From DAOTXK01 sp034435395 (GTDB taxonomy: Bacteria > Chloroflexota > Anaerolineae > Aggregatilineales > Ch27), in NCBI GenBank assembly GCA_034435395.1, contig DAOTXK010000280.1:1-18465 (forward strand): a stretch of 18,465 bases of DNA, given 5' to 3'. Under the pieces are notes generated by a model. That model made no database searches. It was not told the DNA's origin and saw only the letters and a program-made list of their open reading frames with translations. Below are positions 1 through 5,797 of the stretch, piece by piece. Position numbers and translations under genes: made by a program. Within the stretch, counting starts at the first letter, position 1; every line of letters begins with the position of its first letter.

Positions 1-1514
1 AGCTCATCCAGGGCGAACAGCAGCACTTCCGGCCCGCGCACGACCTGCCGCAGGAAGGCCATCTCCGGCTCCCCCAGCAGGCTCAGGTCCGCCCCTTCGT
101 CGGTGAAGCCGCGCTGGTCGGCCATCCGAAAGATACCCGCGCAGCGCACATGCGCGTTCTGAATGTAGTAGACCGGATTGTCGTTGTTCCGGGCGATGGC
201 CAGGTCCAGGTCGAAATCCACGTCGGTATTGGCGCTGCGGGCCAACAGGAAATACCGCACCGCATCCGGCCCGACCTCATCCATCACCTCGTCCAGCGGG
301 ATCACGTCTCCAGCACGGGTGCTACCCCGGACCAGCTGGCCCTCCCGGTAGATGCGCACCATCTGGTGAATGATGACGTGCAGCAATGACGGATCGTAAC
401 CCAGCGCCTGCAACCCGCGCCGCACCGTCTGGTACTGGGTGCCGTGATCGGCGCCCAGGACGTTGACCAGCAGGTTGAACCCACGTTCGATTTTGTTGAC
501 GTGATAGGCGATGTCCGGCAGGGTGTAGGTTGGCTCGCCGGAGGCCTTGACCAGCACGCGGTCTTTCTCATCCTCAAAGCAGGTGGAGCGGAACCAGGTC
601 GCCGGGGCCGTGCCCTGGGCTTCCGCCTCCGCCCGTTCATCGACCGTGGCCCCTTCCCATACGGCGGCCTGGTAGATGTAGCCGCGCTCGCGCAACGCGT
701 CAAGGACGCGCCAGAGGGAGCCATCCTCATACAGGCTGTTCTCGTTGAAGAACACATCGTGTTTGACGCCCAGCCGCAGCAGCGAGTCCCGAATCCAGCC
801 GAAGATGATCCGCTCGGCATACTCCTTAAATGGCGGCCAGTCCTCCTCCAACCAGTCATCGGCCACCTGTGCCACCAATTGGGCGGCAATGTCCTTCAGA
901 TAATCGCCCGCGTAACCTTCTTCCGGCAGCTTCATGTCCTGACCCAGCGCCTGCAAGTATCGCGCCTGCAGCGTCCGCCCCAGCATCTCCATCTGCCGCC
1001 CGGCATTGTTGAAGTAATACTCGCGCTCGACCGCGTAACCGGCGGCCTCCAACAGACGGGCGATGGCGTCGCCGATGACGGCCCCGCGCGTCCGCCCAAT
1101 GTGCAGCGGCCCGGTAGGATTGGCGCTGACGAATTCCACCTGAGCACGCTGGCCCTTCCCCCGGTCCAGGGTAAACAGCCCCTCGCCCTCGGCAATGATG
1201 GTTTCAACCTGTTGTTTCAACCAGGTCTCGCTCAGCCGGAAGTTGATGAACCCCGGTGGGGCCACATAGACCTCGCCCACAAAGGGCGCTTCCGGCAGGT
1301 GTTGCAGAAGCGTCTCAGCGATCTGGACAGGCGCTCGCCGGACCATCTTGGACAGCTGCATGGCCACCGGCGAGGCATAATCACCGTGCTCCGGGTTGGG
1401 CGGCGGCTGGGTACGGATTTCCGGCAGCTCAAACGCCGGCAGATCACCCGCCGCCTGGGCCTGCTCAATCGCCTGCTGGATCAGGGCAGCATGTTCCTGG
1501 GGCAATATGTTCAT
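1..1514 (-). CDS. argS: Arginyl-tRNA synthetase, C-terminal part beyond the window
   Basis: Charges tRNA-Arg with arginine using ATP; cytoplasmic class I synthetase. Reading leftward from ATG at 1514 the frame is open for 504 codons to the window edge. The N-terminal part (1-110) contains NPEHGDYASPVAMQLSK and PPGFINFRLS, typical of the Add-1/Arg_tRNA_synt_N domain. The catalytic Rossmann fold starts around 127 with EFVSANPTGPLHIGRTRGA, where the class I HIGH signature reads HIGR (138-141). Further family hallmarks are YYFNNAGRQ, NVLGADHGTQYQTVRRGL and DAVRYFLLARSANTDVDFDLD. Family proteins are usually about 550-580 residues, so only the rest of the DALR anticodon-binding domain should be missing. 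A GAGGAG lies 12 nt before the start, and a good promoter lies at 1580-1608. It is divergent from, and functionally unrelated to, the arsenic operon. Identification is secure. Confidence 0.96.
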   Translation of the reverse strand, partial: MNILPQEHAALIQQAIEQAQAAGDLPAFELPEIRTQPPPNPEHGDYASPVAMQLSKMVRRAPVQIAETLLQHLPEAPFVGEVYVAPPGFINFRLSETWLKQQVETIIAEGEGLFTLDRGKGQRAQVEFVSANPTGPLHIGRTRGAVIGDAIARLLEAAGYAVEREYYFNNAGRQMEMLGRTLQARYLQALGQDMKLPEEGYAGDYLKDIAAQLVAQVADDWLEEDWPPFKEYAERIIFGWIRDSLLRLGVKHDVFFNENSLYEDGSLWRVLDALRERGYIYQAAVWEGATVDERAEAEAQGTAPATWFRSTCFEDEKDRVLVKASGEPTYTLPDIAYHVNKIERGFNLLVNVLGADHGTQYQTVRRGLQALGYDPSLLHVIIHQMVRIYREGQLVRGSTRAGDVIPLDEVMDEVGPDAVRYFLLARSANTDVDFDLDLAIARNNDNPVYYIQNAHVRCAGIFRMADQRGFTDEGADLSLLGEPEMAFLRQVVRGPEVLLFALDE

Positions 1515-1579
1515 CGGAAGGCGGCGCTCCTCTACAGACCTGATCCAAAATCTGACCCAAACCGTGCATAACCCGCGTC

Positions 1580-1608
1580 ATTCTAGCATGGCAATGAACG
1601 CCTTTCAA
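1580..1608 (-). promoter_or_regulatory. Sigma70-type promoter of argS
   Basis: On the minus strand TTGAAA (1608-1603) and TAGAAT (1585-1580) are separated by exactly 17 nt, an almost consensus -35/-10 pair. Transcription would start near 1573, giving a leader of about 58 nt ahead of the argS ATG at 1514. It faces away from arsR, so argS and the arsenic operon have separate promoters. Confidence 0.75.
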
Positions 1609-1708
1609 TAAGTGTCCGATAAAAACCGGCACCTGCCCCGCGCTACCATCTGCTGAATGTCATACAAAATGGTGACAGTCCACGCTGTCGTCTAGGGTCA
1701 GATCGGGC

Positions 1709-1734
1709 TACACTGCATTCGGTTTTGTGAATGC
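1709..1734 (+). promoter_or_regulatory. Candidate arsR promoter -10 and overlapping dyad operator
   Basis: A perfect 6-bp inverted repeat, GCATTC (1715-1720) and GAATGC (1729-1734) with an 8-nt spacer containing TTTT, ends 11 nt before the arsR ATG. Immediately upstream is TACACT (1709-1714), a plausible -10 that would put the transcription start inside the dyad; the matching -35 (around 1686-1691) is poor. The same GCATTC-N8-GAAT arrangement recurs at 2405-2424 before the permease gene, which supports a sequence-specific operator. Binding by the adjacent ArsR is inferred. Confidence 0.5.
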
Positions 1735-1745
1735 GGTGGAAACTT

Positions 1746-2087
1746 ATGACCGACGATTACGATACCCTGACCGTTCGCTTCAAAGCCATGGCCCACCCGG
1801 TACGCCTGCAAATCCTGAATATGCTGCGCCGGGGAGAGGTCTGCGTGTGCCACATGGAGGCTGTCTTTGGCCGGCGGCAGGCATACATCTCGCAGCAGTT
1901 GATGGTCCTGCGCGAGGCAAGGCTGGTCGACTCGCGCAAGGACGGCCTGAAAGTCTTCTACCGGCTGGCAGATGAGTTGACCGCTGTCCTGCTGGAGACT
2001 GCTTTGGGCCCCGCCCCCCGCGATCCGCTGCCGCTGGTTGAAGGGTGTCCGTGTCCGCACTGCGCCGTTGTACCGGAAACCGCATAA
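1746..2087 (+). CDS. arsR: ArsR/SmtB-family metalloid-responsive repressor
   Basis: Winged-helix repressor of 113 residues, expected to release DNA when it binds As(III) or Sb(III). ATG at 1746 is chosen over an in-frame ATG at 1731 because GGTGGA lies 5 nt upstream and the family N-terminus normally begins just before the KAMAHPVRLQIL helix. The alpha-3 metal site EVCVCHME supplies C33 and C35 (with H36), the CVC signature of arsenic-responsive ArsR proteins. The recognition helix follows (RRQAYISQQLMVLREARLV, 43-61), then the wing (SRKDGLKVFYRL). A second cluster, CPCPHC (C101, C103, C106), near the C-terminus is unusual beside an intact CVC site. It is the first gene of the operon, 16 nt before the thioredoxin-like gene, and probably autoregulated through the dyad at 1715-1734. 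Other thiophilic inducers cannot be excluded from sequence. Confidence 0.93.
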   Translation: MTDDYDTLTVRFKAMAHPVRLQILNMLRRGEVCVCHMEAVFGRRQAYISQQLMVLREARLVDSRKDGLKVFYRLADELTAVLLETALGPAPRDPLPLVEGCPCPHCAVVPETA

Positions 2088-2103
2088 CCCCCTGGAGGAG
2101 CCT

Positions 2104-2358
2104 ATGTTATCCATCAAGGTCCTGGGGCCAGGCTGCCCCAACTGCCGGATAGTTGAAGCGCGCACCCGTCAGGCGCTGACCATGCTCAGCCCGCAAAACG
2201 GCCATAGCCTCGTCAAAGTCACCGACCCGGCTGAGATCAGCCAGTACATCCTGCGCACACCGGGCCTGGTGATCAACGAGCAGGTCGTCTGCGAGGGTCG
2301 CGTGCCCCAGACTCATGAAATCATGACCTGGCTGGCTAACGCGCTGGAAACATCCTGA
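2104..2358 (+). CDS. Small thioredoxin-like protein (CPNC, MTH895/TM0996 type)
   Basis: A minimal thioredoxin-fold protein of 84 residues with no signal peptide, so cytoplasmic. The sequence IKVLGPGCPNCRIVEA places a CxxC redox or metal-binding pair at C11-C14 right after the first beta strand. TPGLVINEQVVCEGRVP (about 56-72) carries the cis-proline strand seen in the family of small archaeal and bacterial thioredoxin/glutaredoxin-like proteins. An additional cysteine sits near residue 63. A strong GGAGGAG precedes the ATG. Genes of this type commonly accompany COG0701 permeases, as here (80 nt upstream of one). It could reduce or hand a thiol-bound metalloid to the permease, but that role is inferred. 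It is not an ArsC arsenate reductase: it lacks the P-loop HCX5R and ArsC-type motifs. Confidence 0.85.
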   Translation: MLSIKVLGPGCPNCRIVEARTRQALTMLSPQNGHSLVKVTDPAEISQYILRTPGLVINEQVVCEGRVPQTHEIMTWLANALETS

Positions 2359-2369
2359 CGCTGTGCCAA

Positions 2370-2389
2370 GTGCCCCACCTGTGGGGCAC
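2370..2389 (+). promoter_or_regulatory. Perfect hairpin between thioredoxin-like and permease genes
   Basis: GTGCCCCAC (2370-2378) pairs perfectly with GTGGGGCAC (2381-2389), leaving only CT between the arms (in practice a 4-nt loop). No T-tract follows, so it does not look like a full intrinsic terminator. It may be an attenuator, a 3'-end stabiliser or a processing site that sets different expression of the first two genes and the rest of the operon. Confidence 0.5.
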
Positions 2390-2404
2390 CTATTGTGTGG
2401 AATC

Positions 2405-2424
2405 GCATTCATCTTTTCGAATAT
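2405..2424 (+). promoter_or_regulatory. Second dyad, candidate ArsR operator upstream of the permease
   Basis: GCATTC (2405-2410), eight bases containing TTTT, then GAAT (2419-2422): the same half-site, spacing and T-rich centre as the perfect dyad before arsR. The last two positions of the right arm are AT instead of GC. It ends 14 nt before the permease ATG at 2439, overlapping the leader just ahead of the AAGGAG ribosome site. It may mark a second, internally regulated start of transcription. Confidence 0.45.
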
Positions 2425-2438
2425 GACAAGGAGACCAC

Positions 2439-3752
2439 ATGCCACTCAGTGACCTGCTTTTACAGTTGCTCCAGGCCGGGTGGGCCGGTCTGCTGGATTA
2501 CCTGGCGGCGCACGTGCTGCTGTGCCTGGTTCCGGCCTTTTTCATCGCCGGCTTTCTATCGCTGATCCCCCAGGAGATGATCACCCGCTACCTGGGTCCC
2601 CGGACGCCGAAGTGGATCAGTTACCCGGCGTCGGCTATCGGCGGCTTCGTGCTGGCCGTATGCTCCTGCACCATCCTGCCGCTGTTCGCGGGCATCTGGA
2701 AACGTGGGGCGGGCCTTGGCCCGGCCATCACCTTTCTGTTCGTCGGCCCGGCGGTCAACATCCTGGCCATCAGCTATACCGGCGTGGCCATCGGCCTGGA
2801 CATCGCCCTGGCCCGCATCGTGCTCGCCATCACCTTCGGCATCGTCATCGGCCTGATCATGGCCGCGCTGTTCAAACAGCCGGAAGCCGATCCCGCCAAC
2901 GCGGCGCTGTTTGAGCGCACGGCGACGATGCGCCCGGCACTGTGGGCGCTGTTCGGCCTGCTGGTCGCCGTCCTGATCGCGGGCACGCTGCAAATTGACC
3001 TGCTCACCAGCCCGATAGTCAGCCTGACCCTCCCCTTCGACCTGCCCGCCAGCCTGCAAAACGGCCTCGACGGGCTGAACCTGACGTTGCAAGGGGCGGC
3101 GCTGATCGTCCTGCTGGTCATCATCGCCCCGGTTGCCTGGAAAGGGCTGAACAACGTGCTCAGCGGCCTCAACCGCTGGACGTGGGCGGCGCTGACGCTG
3201 GTCGCCGTCACGCTGTTGCTGGCCGCGCCGACCACCGAAGCGGGCAGCCTGGTCATCCACGTGACCGGGCGTTTCCTGGCGGAACTGCTGTTGATCAGCG
3301 CCATCGTCTATGTCGCCGGGCGTCAGCTGGAAACCGATGAGCTGGCCCACTGGCTGTGGGAAACCTGGCGCTTTGTCAAGCAGATTTTCCCGCTGCTTAT
3401 CGTCGGCGTGTTCGTGGCAGGCATGGTCCGCTCCATCGTGCCGGAGGACTGGATTCGGGCACTGGCCGGGGAGAACACCATCTGGGCCAACCTGCTGGCC
3501 GTGCTGTTCGGCGTCTTCATGTACTTCCCCACCCTGGTGGAAGTCCCCATCGCCCGCATGTTCCTGGACCTGGGCATGCATCGTGGGCCGCTGCTGGCCT
3601 ACCTGCTGGCTGACCCGGAACTCAGCCTGCAAAGCATCCTGGTCACGGGGCGCATCATGGGACGCCAAAAGACGGCGGTGTACGTCAGCCTGGTGGCCGT
3701 CTTCAGCACCCTGGCGGGGTATCTCTTCGGGGCGTTCCTGGCCACGGTCTAG
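2439..3752 (+). CDS. Predicted permease, COG0701/DUF318 (UPF0718; ArsP-like) family
   Basis: Polytopic inner-membrane permease of 437 residues, starting at ATG 2439 with AAGGAG 6 nt upstream. The diagnostic region AVCSCTILPLFAGIWKRG (73-90), followed by AGLGPAITFLFVGPAVN (91-107), gives the C75-S-C77 pair conserved in this superfamily. A second, related signature near the C-terminus (MYFPTLVEVPIARMFLDLG, then LLADPELSLQSILVTGRIMG) reflects the two-half architecture. Hydrophobic segments occur at roughly 21-42, 63-85, 92-144, 163-182, 216-236, 250-266, 275-293, 313-333 and 347-365, plus the C-terminus. Relatives include ArsP, which exports trivalent organoarsenicals, and SO_0444-type Cu/Zn efflux proteins, so the substrate cannot be settled by family alone. 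The arsR/ACR3 context favours a metalloid or organometalloid. The upstream CPNC protein is its likely partner. Confidence 0.88.
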   Translation: MPLSDLLLQLLQAGWAGLLDYLAAHVLLCLVPAFFIAGFLSLIPQEMITRYLGPRTPKWISYPASAIGGFVLAVCSCTILPLFAGIWKRGAGLGPAITFLFVGPAVNILAISYTGVAIGLDIALARIVLAITFGIVIGLIMAALFKQPEADPANAALFERTATMRPALWALFGLLVAVLIAGTLQIDLLTSPIVSLTLPFDLPASLQNGLDGLNLTLQGAALIVLLVIIAPVAWKGLNNVLSGLNRWTWAALTLVAVTLLLAAPTTEAGSLVIHVTGRFLAELLLISAIVYVAGRQLETDELAHWLWETWRFVKQIFPLLIVGVFVAGMVRSIVPEDWIRALAGENTIWANLLAVLFGVFMYFPTLVEVPIARMFLDLGMHRGPLLAYLLADPELSLQSILVTGRIMGRQKTAVYVSLVAVFSTLAGYLFGAFLATV

Positions 3753-3790
3753 GGCTGGCCACGTGACATCCCTGCGGGGAGAGGGAAAAC

Positions 3791-3937
3791 ATGAAACAGG
3801 CGATCACCCTTGTGCTGGAAGACGCCCAGATCATCGAACTGATGCAAATCCTGATCGACGACGATGCCGAGGGCGCACTGGCCTTCCTCAAGACACACTT
3901 CAAAGGCAAGGCGCGCGATCTGCTCGAAGGCGGCTGA
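3791..3937 (+). CDS. 48-residue acidic/amphipathic microprotein of the arsenic operon
   Basis: A short ORF with GGGGAGAGGG ending 4 nt before its ATG, 38 nt after the permease stop. The product starts MKQAITLVLEDAQIIELMQI and continues LIDDDAEGALAFLKTHFKGK, then ARDLLEGG. It looks like a strand followed by two helices: hydrophobic residues alternate with an acidic patch (LIDDDAEGAL) and the end is basic (KTHFKGKARDLL). It has no cysteines, signal peptide or membrane segment. The strong ribosome site, operon position and protein-like composition support a real gene; I do not recognise the family. Position just ahead of the Fe-S protein suggests an accessory or binding partner for it or for the permease, which is conjecture. 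Confidence 0.72.
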   Translation: MKQAITLVLEDAQIIELMQILIDDDAEGALAFLKTHFKGKARDLLEGG

Positions 3938-3943
3938 AAGGTG

Positions 3944-4012
3944 ATGATCGACGTGCCTGGGGCAGGCATCAGACAGGTCAGCGGCCATATCTTCAAAGCC
4001 GGGAGGGAGTGA
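3944..4012 (+). CDS. Possible 22-residue ORF ending at the Fe-S protein start
   Basis: ATG at 3944 (with an in-frame GTG at 3941) opens a 22-residue frame whose TGA (4010-4012) shares a base with the ATG of the Fe-S protein, the TGATG arrangement of translational coupling. The reading frame differs from both flanking genes. It has no good ribosome site (AAAGG lies only 2 nt before the ATG) and its composition (VPGAGIRQVSGHIFKAGRE) is not distinctive. It may be a leader peptide coupling translation, or chance. Low confidence. Confidence 0.2.
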   Translation: MIDVPGAGIRQVSGHIFKAGRE

Positions 4013-4527
4013 TGTTCCTCGACTCGATAGCCCTGGTGCATACGCTCCCGTGCCTGGCCGAGCCGGGCAAAATCATCGTGGTCGGCAAACCATCCCGGAG
4101 TCTGAAAGAGGTGTTACCTTACCTGGCCGCGCTGCCCGGCGTCATCGCCTACAACCCGGAGGCAGGCACCCTCACCTTCCGTCGGGAGCGTGGCTTCCTC
4201 ACGCTGTACGCCGAGCGGGTGTACATCACCAAGGTGGGGGACGCCGAGGAAGGGCTGGAACTCCTGTCCGCCCTGGTCGACGCCATCAATGCCACCTGGG
4301 AACAGCGGCATGAACTGACGCCGGTGACAGCCACCCGCCGCTCGCCACGGGTGTTGGACGTGTGGTCGCTCTTGCCGCAGACAAACTGCAAACAATGTGG
4401 CGAGGTCACCTGTATGGCCTTTGCCTTCGCCCTGCTCCAGCAGAGACGCACGCTATCCGAATGCCTGCCGATGATGACTGACGAAGCGCTGACCGAACGA
4501 CAGGCCACGCTGGCGGGCATGTTGTGA
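4012..4527 (+). CDS. Fe-S cluster protein with C-terminal PF04060-type 4Fe-4S motif
   Basis: Soluble protein of 171 residues. ATG at 4012 is chosen because GGGAGGGAG lies directly upstream and because the longer open frame to the left is only the +1 shadow of the permease gene. The C-terminus has LLPQTNCKQCGEVTCMAFAF with C126, C129 and C134, followed by C151 in LSECLPM. This C-x2-C-x4-C-x16-C spacing is that of the Fe-S domain in corrinoid Fe-S proteins and RnfB. The N-terminal ~110 residues (VVGKPSRSLKEVLPYLAALP, RRERGFLTLYAERVYITKVG) form an alpha/beta module I do not recognise; C14 lies in VHTLPCLAEPGK. It lies between the microprotein and the ACR3 pump in an arsenic operon. A redox or metalloid-sensing role is inferred; the actual electron partner or ligand is unknown. 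Confidence 0.85.
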   Translation: MFLDSIALVHTLPCLAEPGKIIVVGKPSRSLKEVLPYLAALPGVIAYNPEAGTLTFRRERGFLTLYAERVYITKVGDAEEGLELLSALVDAINATWEQRHELTPVTATRRSPRVLDVWSLLPQTNCKQCGEVTCMAFAFALLQQRRTLSECLPMMTDEALTERQATLAGML

Positions 4528-4594
4528 TCGGCATGGTAGTTGTCGCTGGACTAACGCTATTAAATTCACCTGATTCGTCATAGGAGTGAGGATA

Positions 4595-5725
4595 ATGACC
4601 GCTCAGACAAACGACCAGACTGGCAGTGTTTTCCAGCGTCTGTCACTGCTGGACCGCTTCCTGCCCCTGTGGATTTTCCTGGCCATGGCCGCCGGGGTGC
4701 TGCTGGGGGCCGCCGTCCCCGGCATCCAGGAAGCATTTGACGCCCTGCGCCTTGACACCGTGTCCTTCCCTATCGCCATCGGCCTGCTGTGGATGATGTA
4801 TCCCGTGCTGGCCAAGGTGAAGTATGAGGAACTGGGCAAGATACGCCAGCAAGGGCGGCTGTTCGGCGTCTCGATTTTGCAGAACTGGCTCATCGGCCCT
4901 GCGCTGATGTTCGCCCTGGCCTGGCTGTTCCTGCCCGACCTGCCCGAATACCGCACCGGGCTGATCATCGTCGGGCTGGCCCGCTGCATCGCCATGGTGT
5001 TGATCTGGAACATGCTGGCCGGGGGCAACAACGAGGACTGCGCCGTGCTGGTCGCGCTCAACTCGGTCTTCCAGATCATCATGTACAGCACGCTGGCTTA
5101 CTTCTATCTGACGATCGTGCCGGGCCTGTTCGGCGCGGACGCGGCGGAAGTTGGCGTGACCATGTGGGACATTGCCAAAAGCGTGCTGATCTTCCTGGGC
5201 ATCCCCCTGGCAGCGGGCATCATCACCCGCTTCGCGCTCATCAACCGCAAAGGGCGCGAATGGTACGACACCGACTTCGCGCCACGCCTGGGCCAGACGG
5301 CCATCATCGGCCTGTTGTTCACCGTGGTGGTGATGTTCAGCATGCAGGGCGAAAAAATCCTGGCCCTGCCTGGCGATGTGGTCCGCATTGCTCTTCCGCT
5401 GCTGGCCTACTTCGTGATCATGTTCGCCCTGAGCTTCTTCATGTCCAAACGCCTGGGCTTTGTCTATGATGAAGCGGCCACGCTGTCCTTCACCGCTGCC
5501 AGCAACAACTTTGAACTGGCAATCGCGGTAGCAGTTGGCGCGTTTGGCATCGCGTCGGGACAGGCATTGGCAACCGTCGTCGGGCCGCTGATCGAGGTGC
5601 CGGTCCTGATCGGGCTGGTCTACGTGGCGCTGTGGCTGGGCCGCCGGCTGTATCGCGGCGACCCAACCGTGCCCATGCCTCAGAAAGCGGCCCCCGCCCC
5701 TGCCTGGTCACAGACTGCCGAATAA
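4595..5725 (+). CDS. acr3: ACR3-family arsenite efflux permease
   Basis: Exports As(OH)3 across the inner membrane, the key resistance step of the operon. ATG at 4595 is chosen over an upstream in-frame GTG (4586) because AGGAG lies 8 nt before it; the product is 376 residues, close to the usual ACR3 length. Ten hydrophobic segments are spread from LLDRFLPLWIFLAMAAGVLLG (18-38) to VPVLIGLVYVALWLG. The two residues known to be essential in the family are present: the TM4 cysteine in GLARCIAMVLIWN (C131) and the TM9 glutamate in AASNNFELAIAVAVG (E307). The GGNNEDCAVLVALNSVFQ signature is also typical. It is the last gene of the operon, 67 nt after the Fe-S gene, and ends just before a strong hairpin. 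ArsB-type antiporters have a different fold and can be ruled out. Confidence 0.95.
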   Translation: MTAQTNDQTGSVFQRLSLLDRFLPLWIFLAMAAGVLLGAAVPGIQEAFDALRLDTVSFPIAIGLLWMMYPVLAKVKYEELGKIRQQGRLFGVSILQNWLIGPALMFALAWLFLPDLPEYRTGLIIVGLARCIAMVLIWNMLAGGNNEDCAVLVALNSVFQIIMYSTLAYFYLTIVPGLFGADAAEVGVTMWDIAKSVLIFLGIPLAAGIITRFALINRKGREWYDTDFAPRLGQTAIIGLLFTVVVMFSMQGEKILALPGDVVRIALPLLAYFVIMFALSFFMSKRLGFVYDEAATLSFTAASNNFELAIAVAVGAFGIASGQALATVVGPLIEVPVLIGLVYVALWLGRRLYRGDPTVPMPQKAAPAPAWSQTAE

Positions 5726-5743
5726 TCGCTCCCACCGCATGAT

Positions 5744-5778
5744 CGAACCAGCCCTGACAGGCCATCAGGGCTGGTTCG
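5744..5778. terminator. Bidirectional hairpin between convergent genes
   Basis: A perfect 14-bp stem, CGAACCAGCCCTGA (5744-5757) with TCAGGGCTGGTTCG (5765-5778) and a 7-nt loop, occupies the 72-bp gap between the ACR3 stop and the end of the methyltransferase gene. No clear T-tract follows on either strand. It would fit a shared terminator or transcript-end barrier. A second small palindrome, GGTCC-CC-GGACC (5779-5790), adjoins it. Confidence 0.7.
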
Positions 5779-5797
5779 GGTCCCCGGACCATAATGC

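Noticed and set aside
444..1571. Long rightward open frame opposite argS
   Set aside because: Antisense shadow of a high-GC gene; argS on the other strand has clear family motifs.
1578..1597. TCATT-N10-AATGA inverted repeat over the argS -10
   Set aside because: Only 5-bp arms with a different half-site and spacing than the arsR dyads; likely chance.
1658..1689. TGTCA/TGACA and GACAG/CTGTC short inverted repeats upstream of arsR
   Set aside because: 5-bp arms, mutually overlapping, not repeated elsewhere; possible but not distinguishable from chance.
2104..2358. Arsenate reductase reading of the small CPNC protein
   Set aside because: Thioredoxin-type CPNC on a minimal fold; no HCX5R P-loop and no ArsC motifs.
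3310..4527. 405-residue open frame covering the permease end and the Fe-S gene
   Set aside because: Its left two thirds is the +1 shadow of the permease gene with Arg/Trp/Ser-rich low-quality sequence; only the part from ATG 4012, with a strong ribosome site, is coding.
5741..5790. tRNA-like T-arm (GGTTCGATC on the minus strand)
   Set aside because: It is one arm of the 14-bp terminator-like hairpin; no acceptor, D or anticodon arms can be drawn and no CCA.
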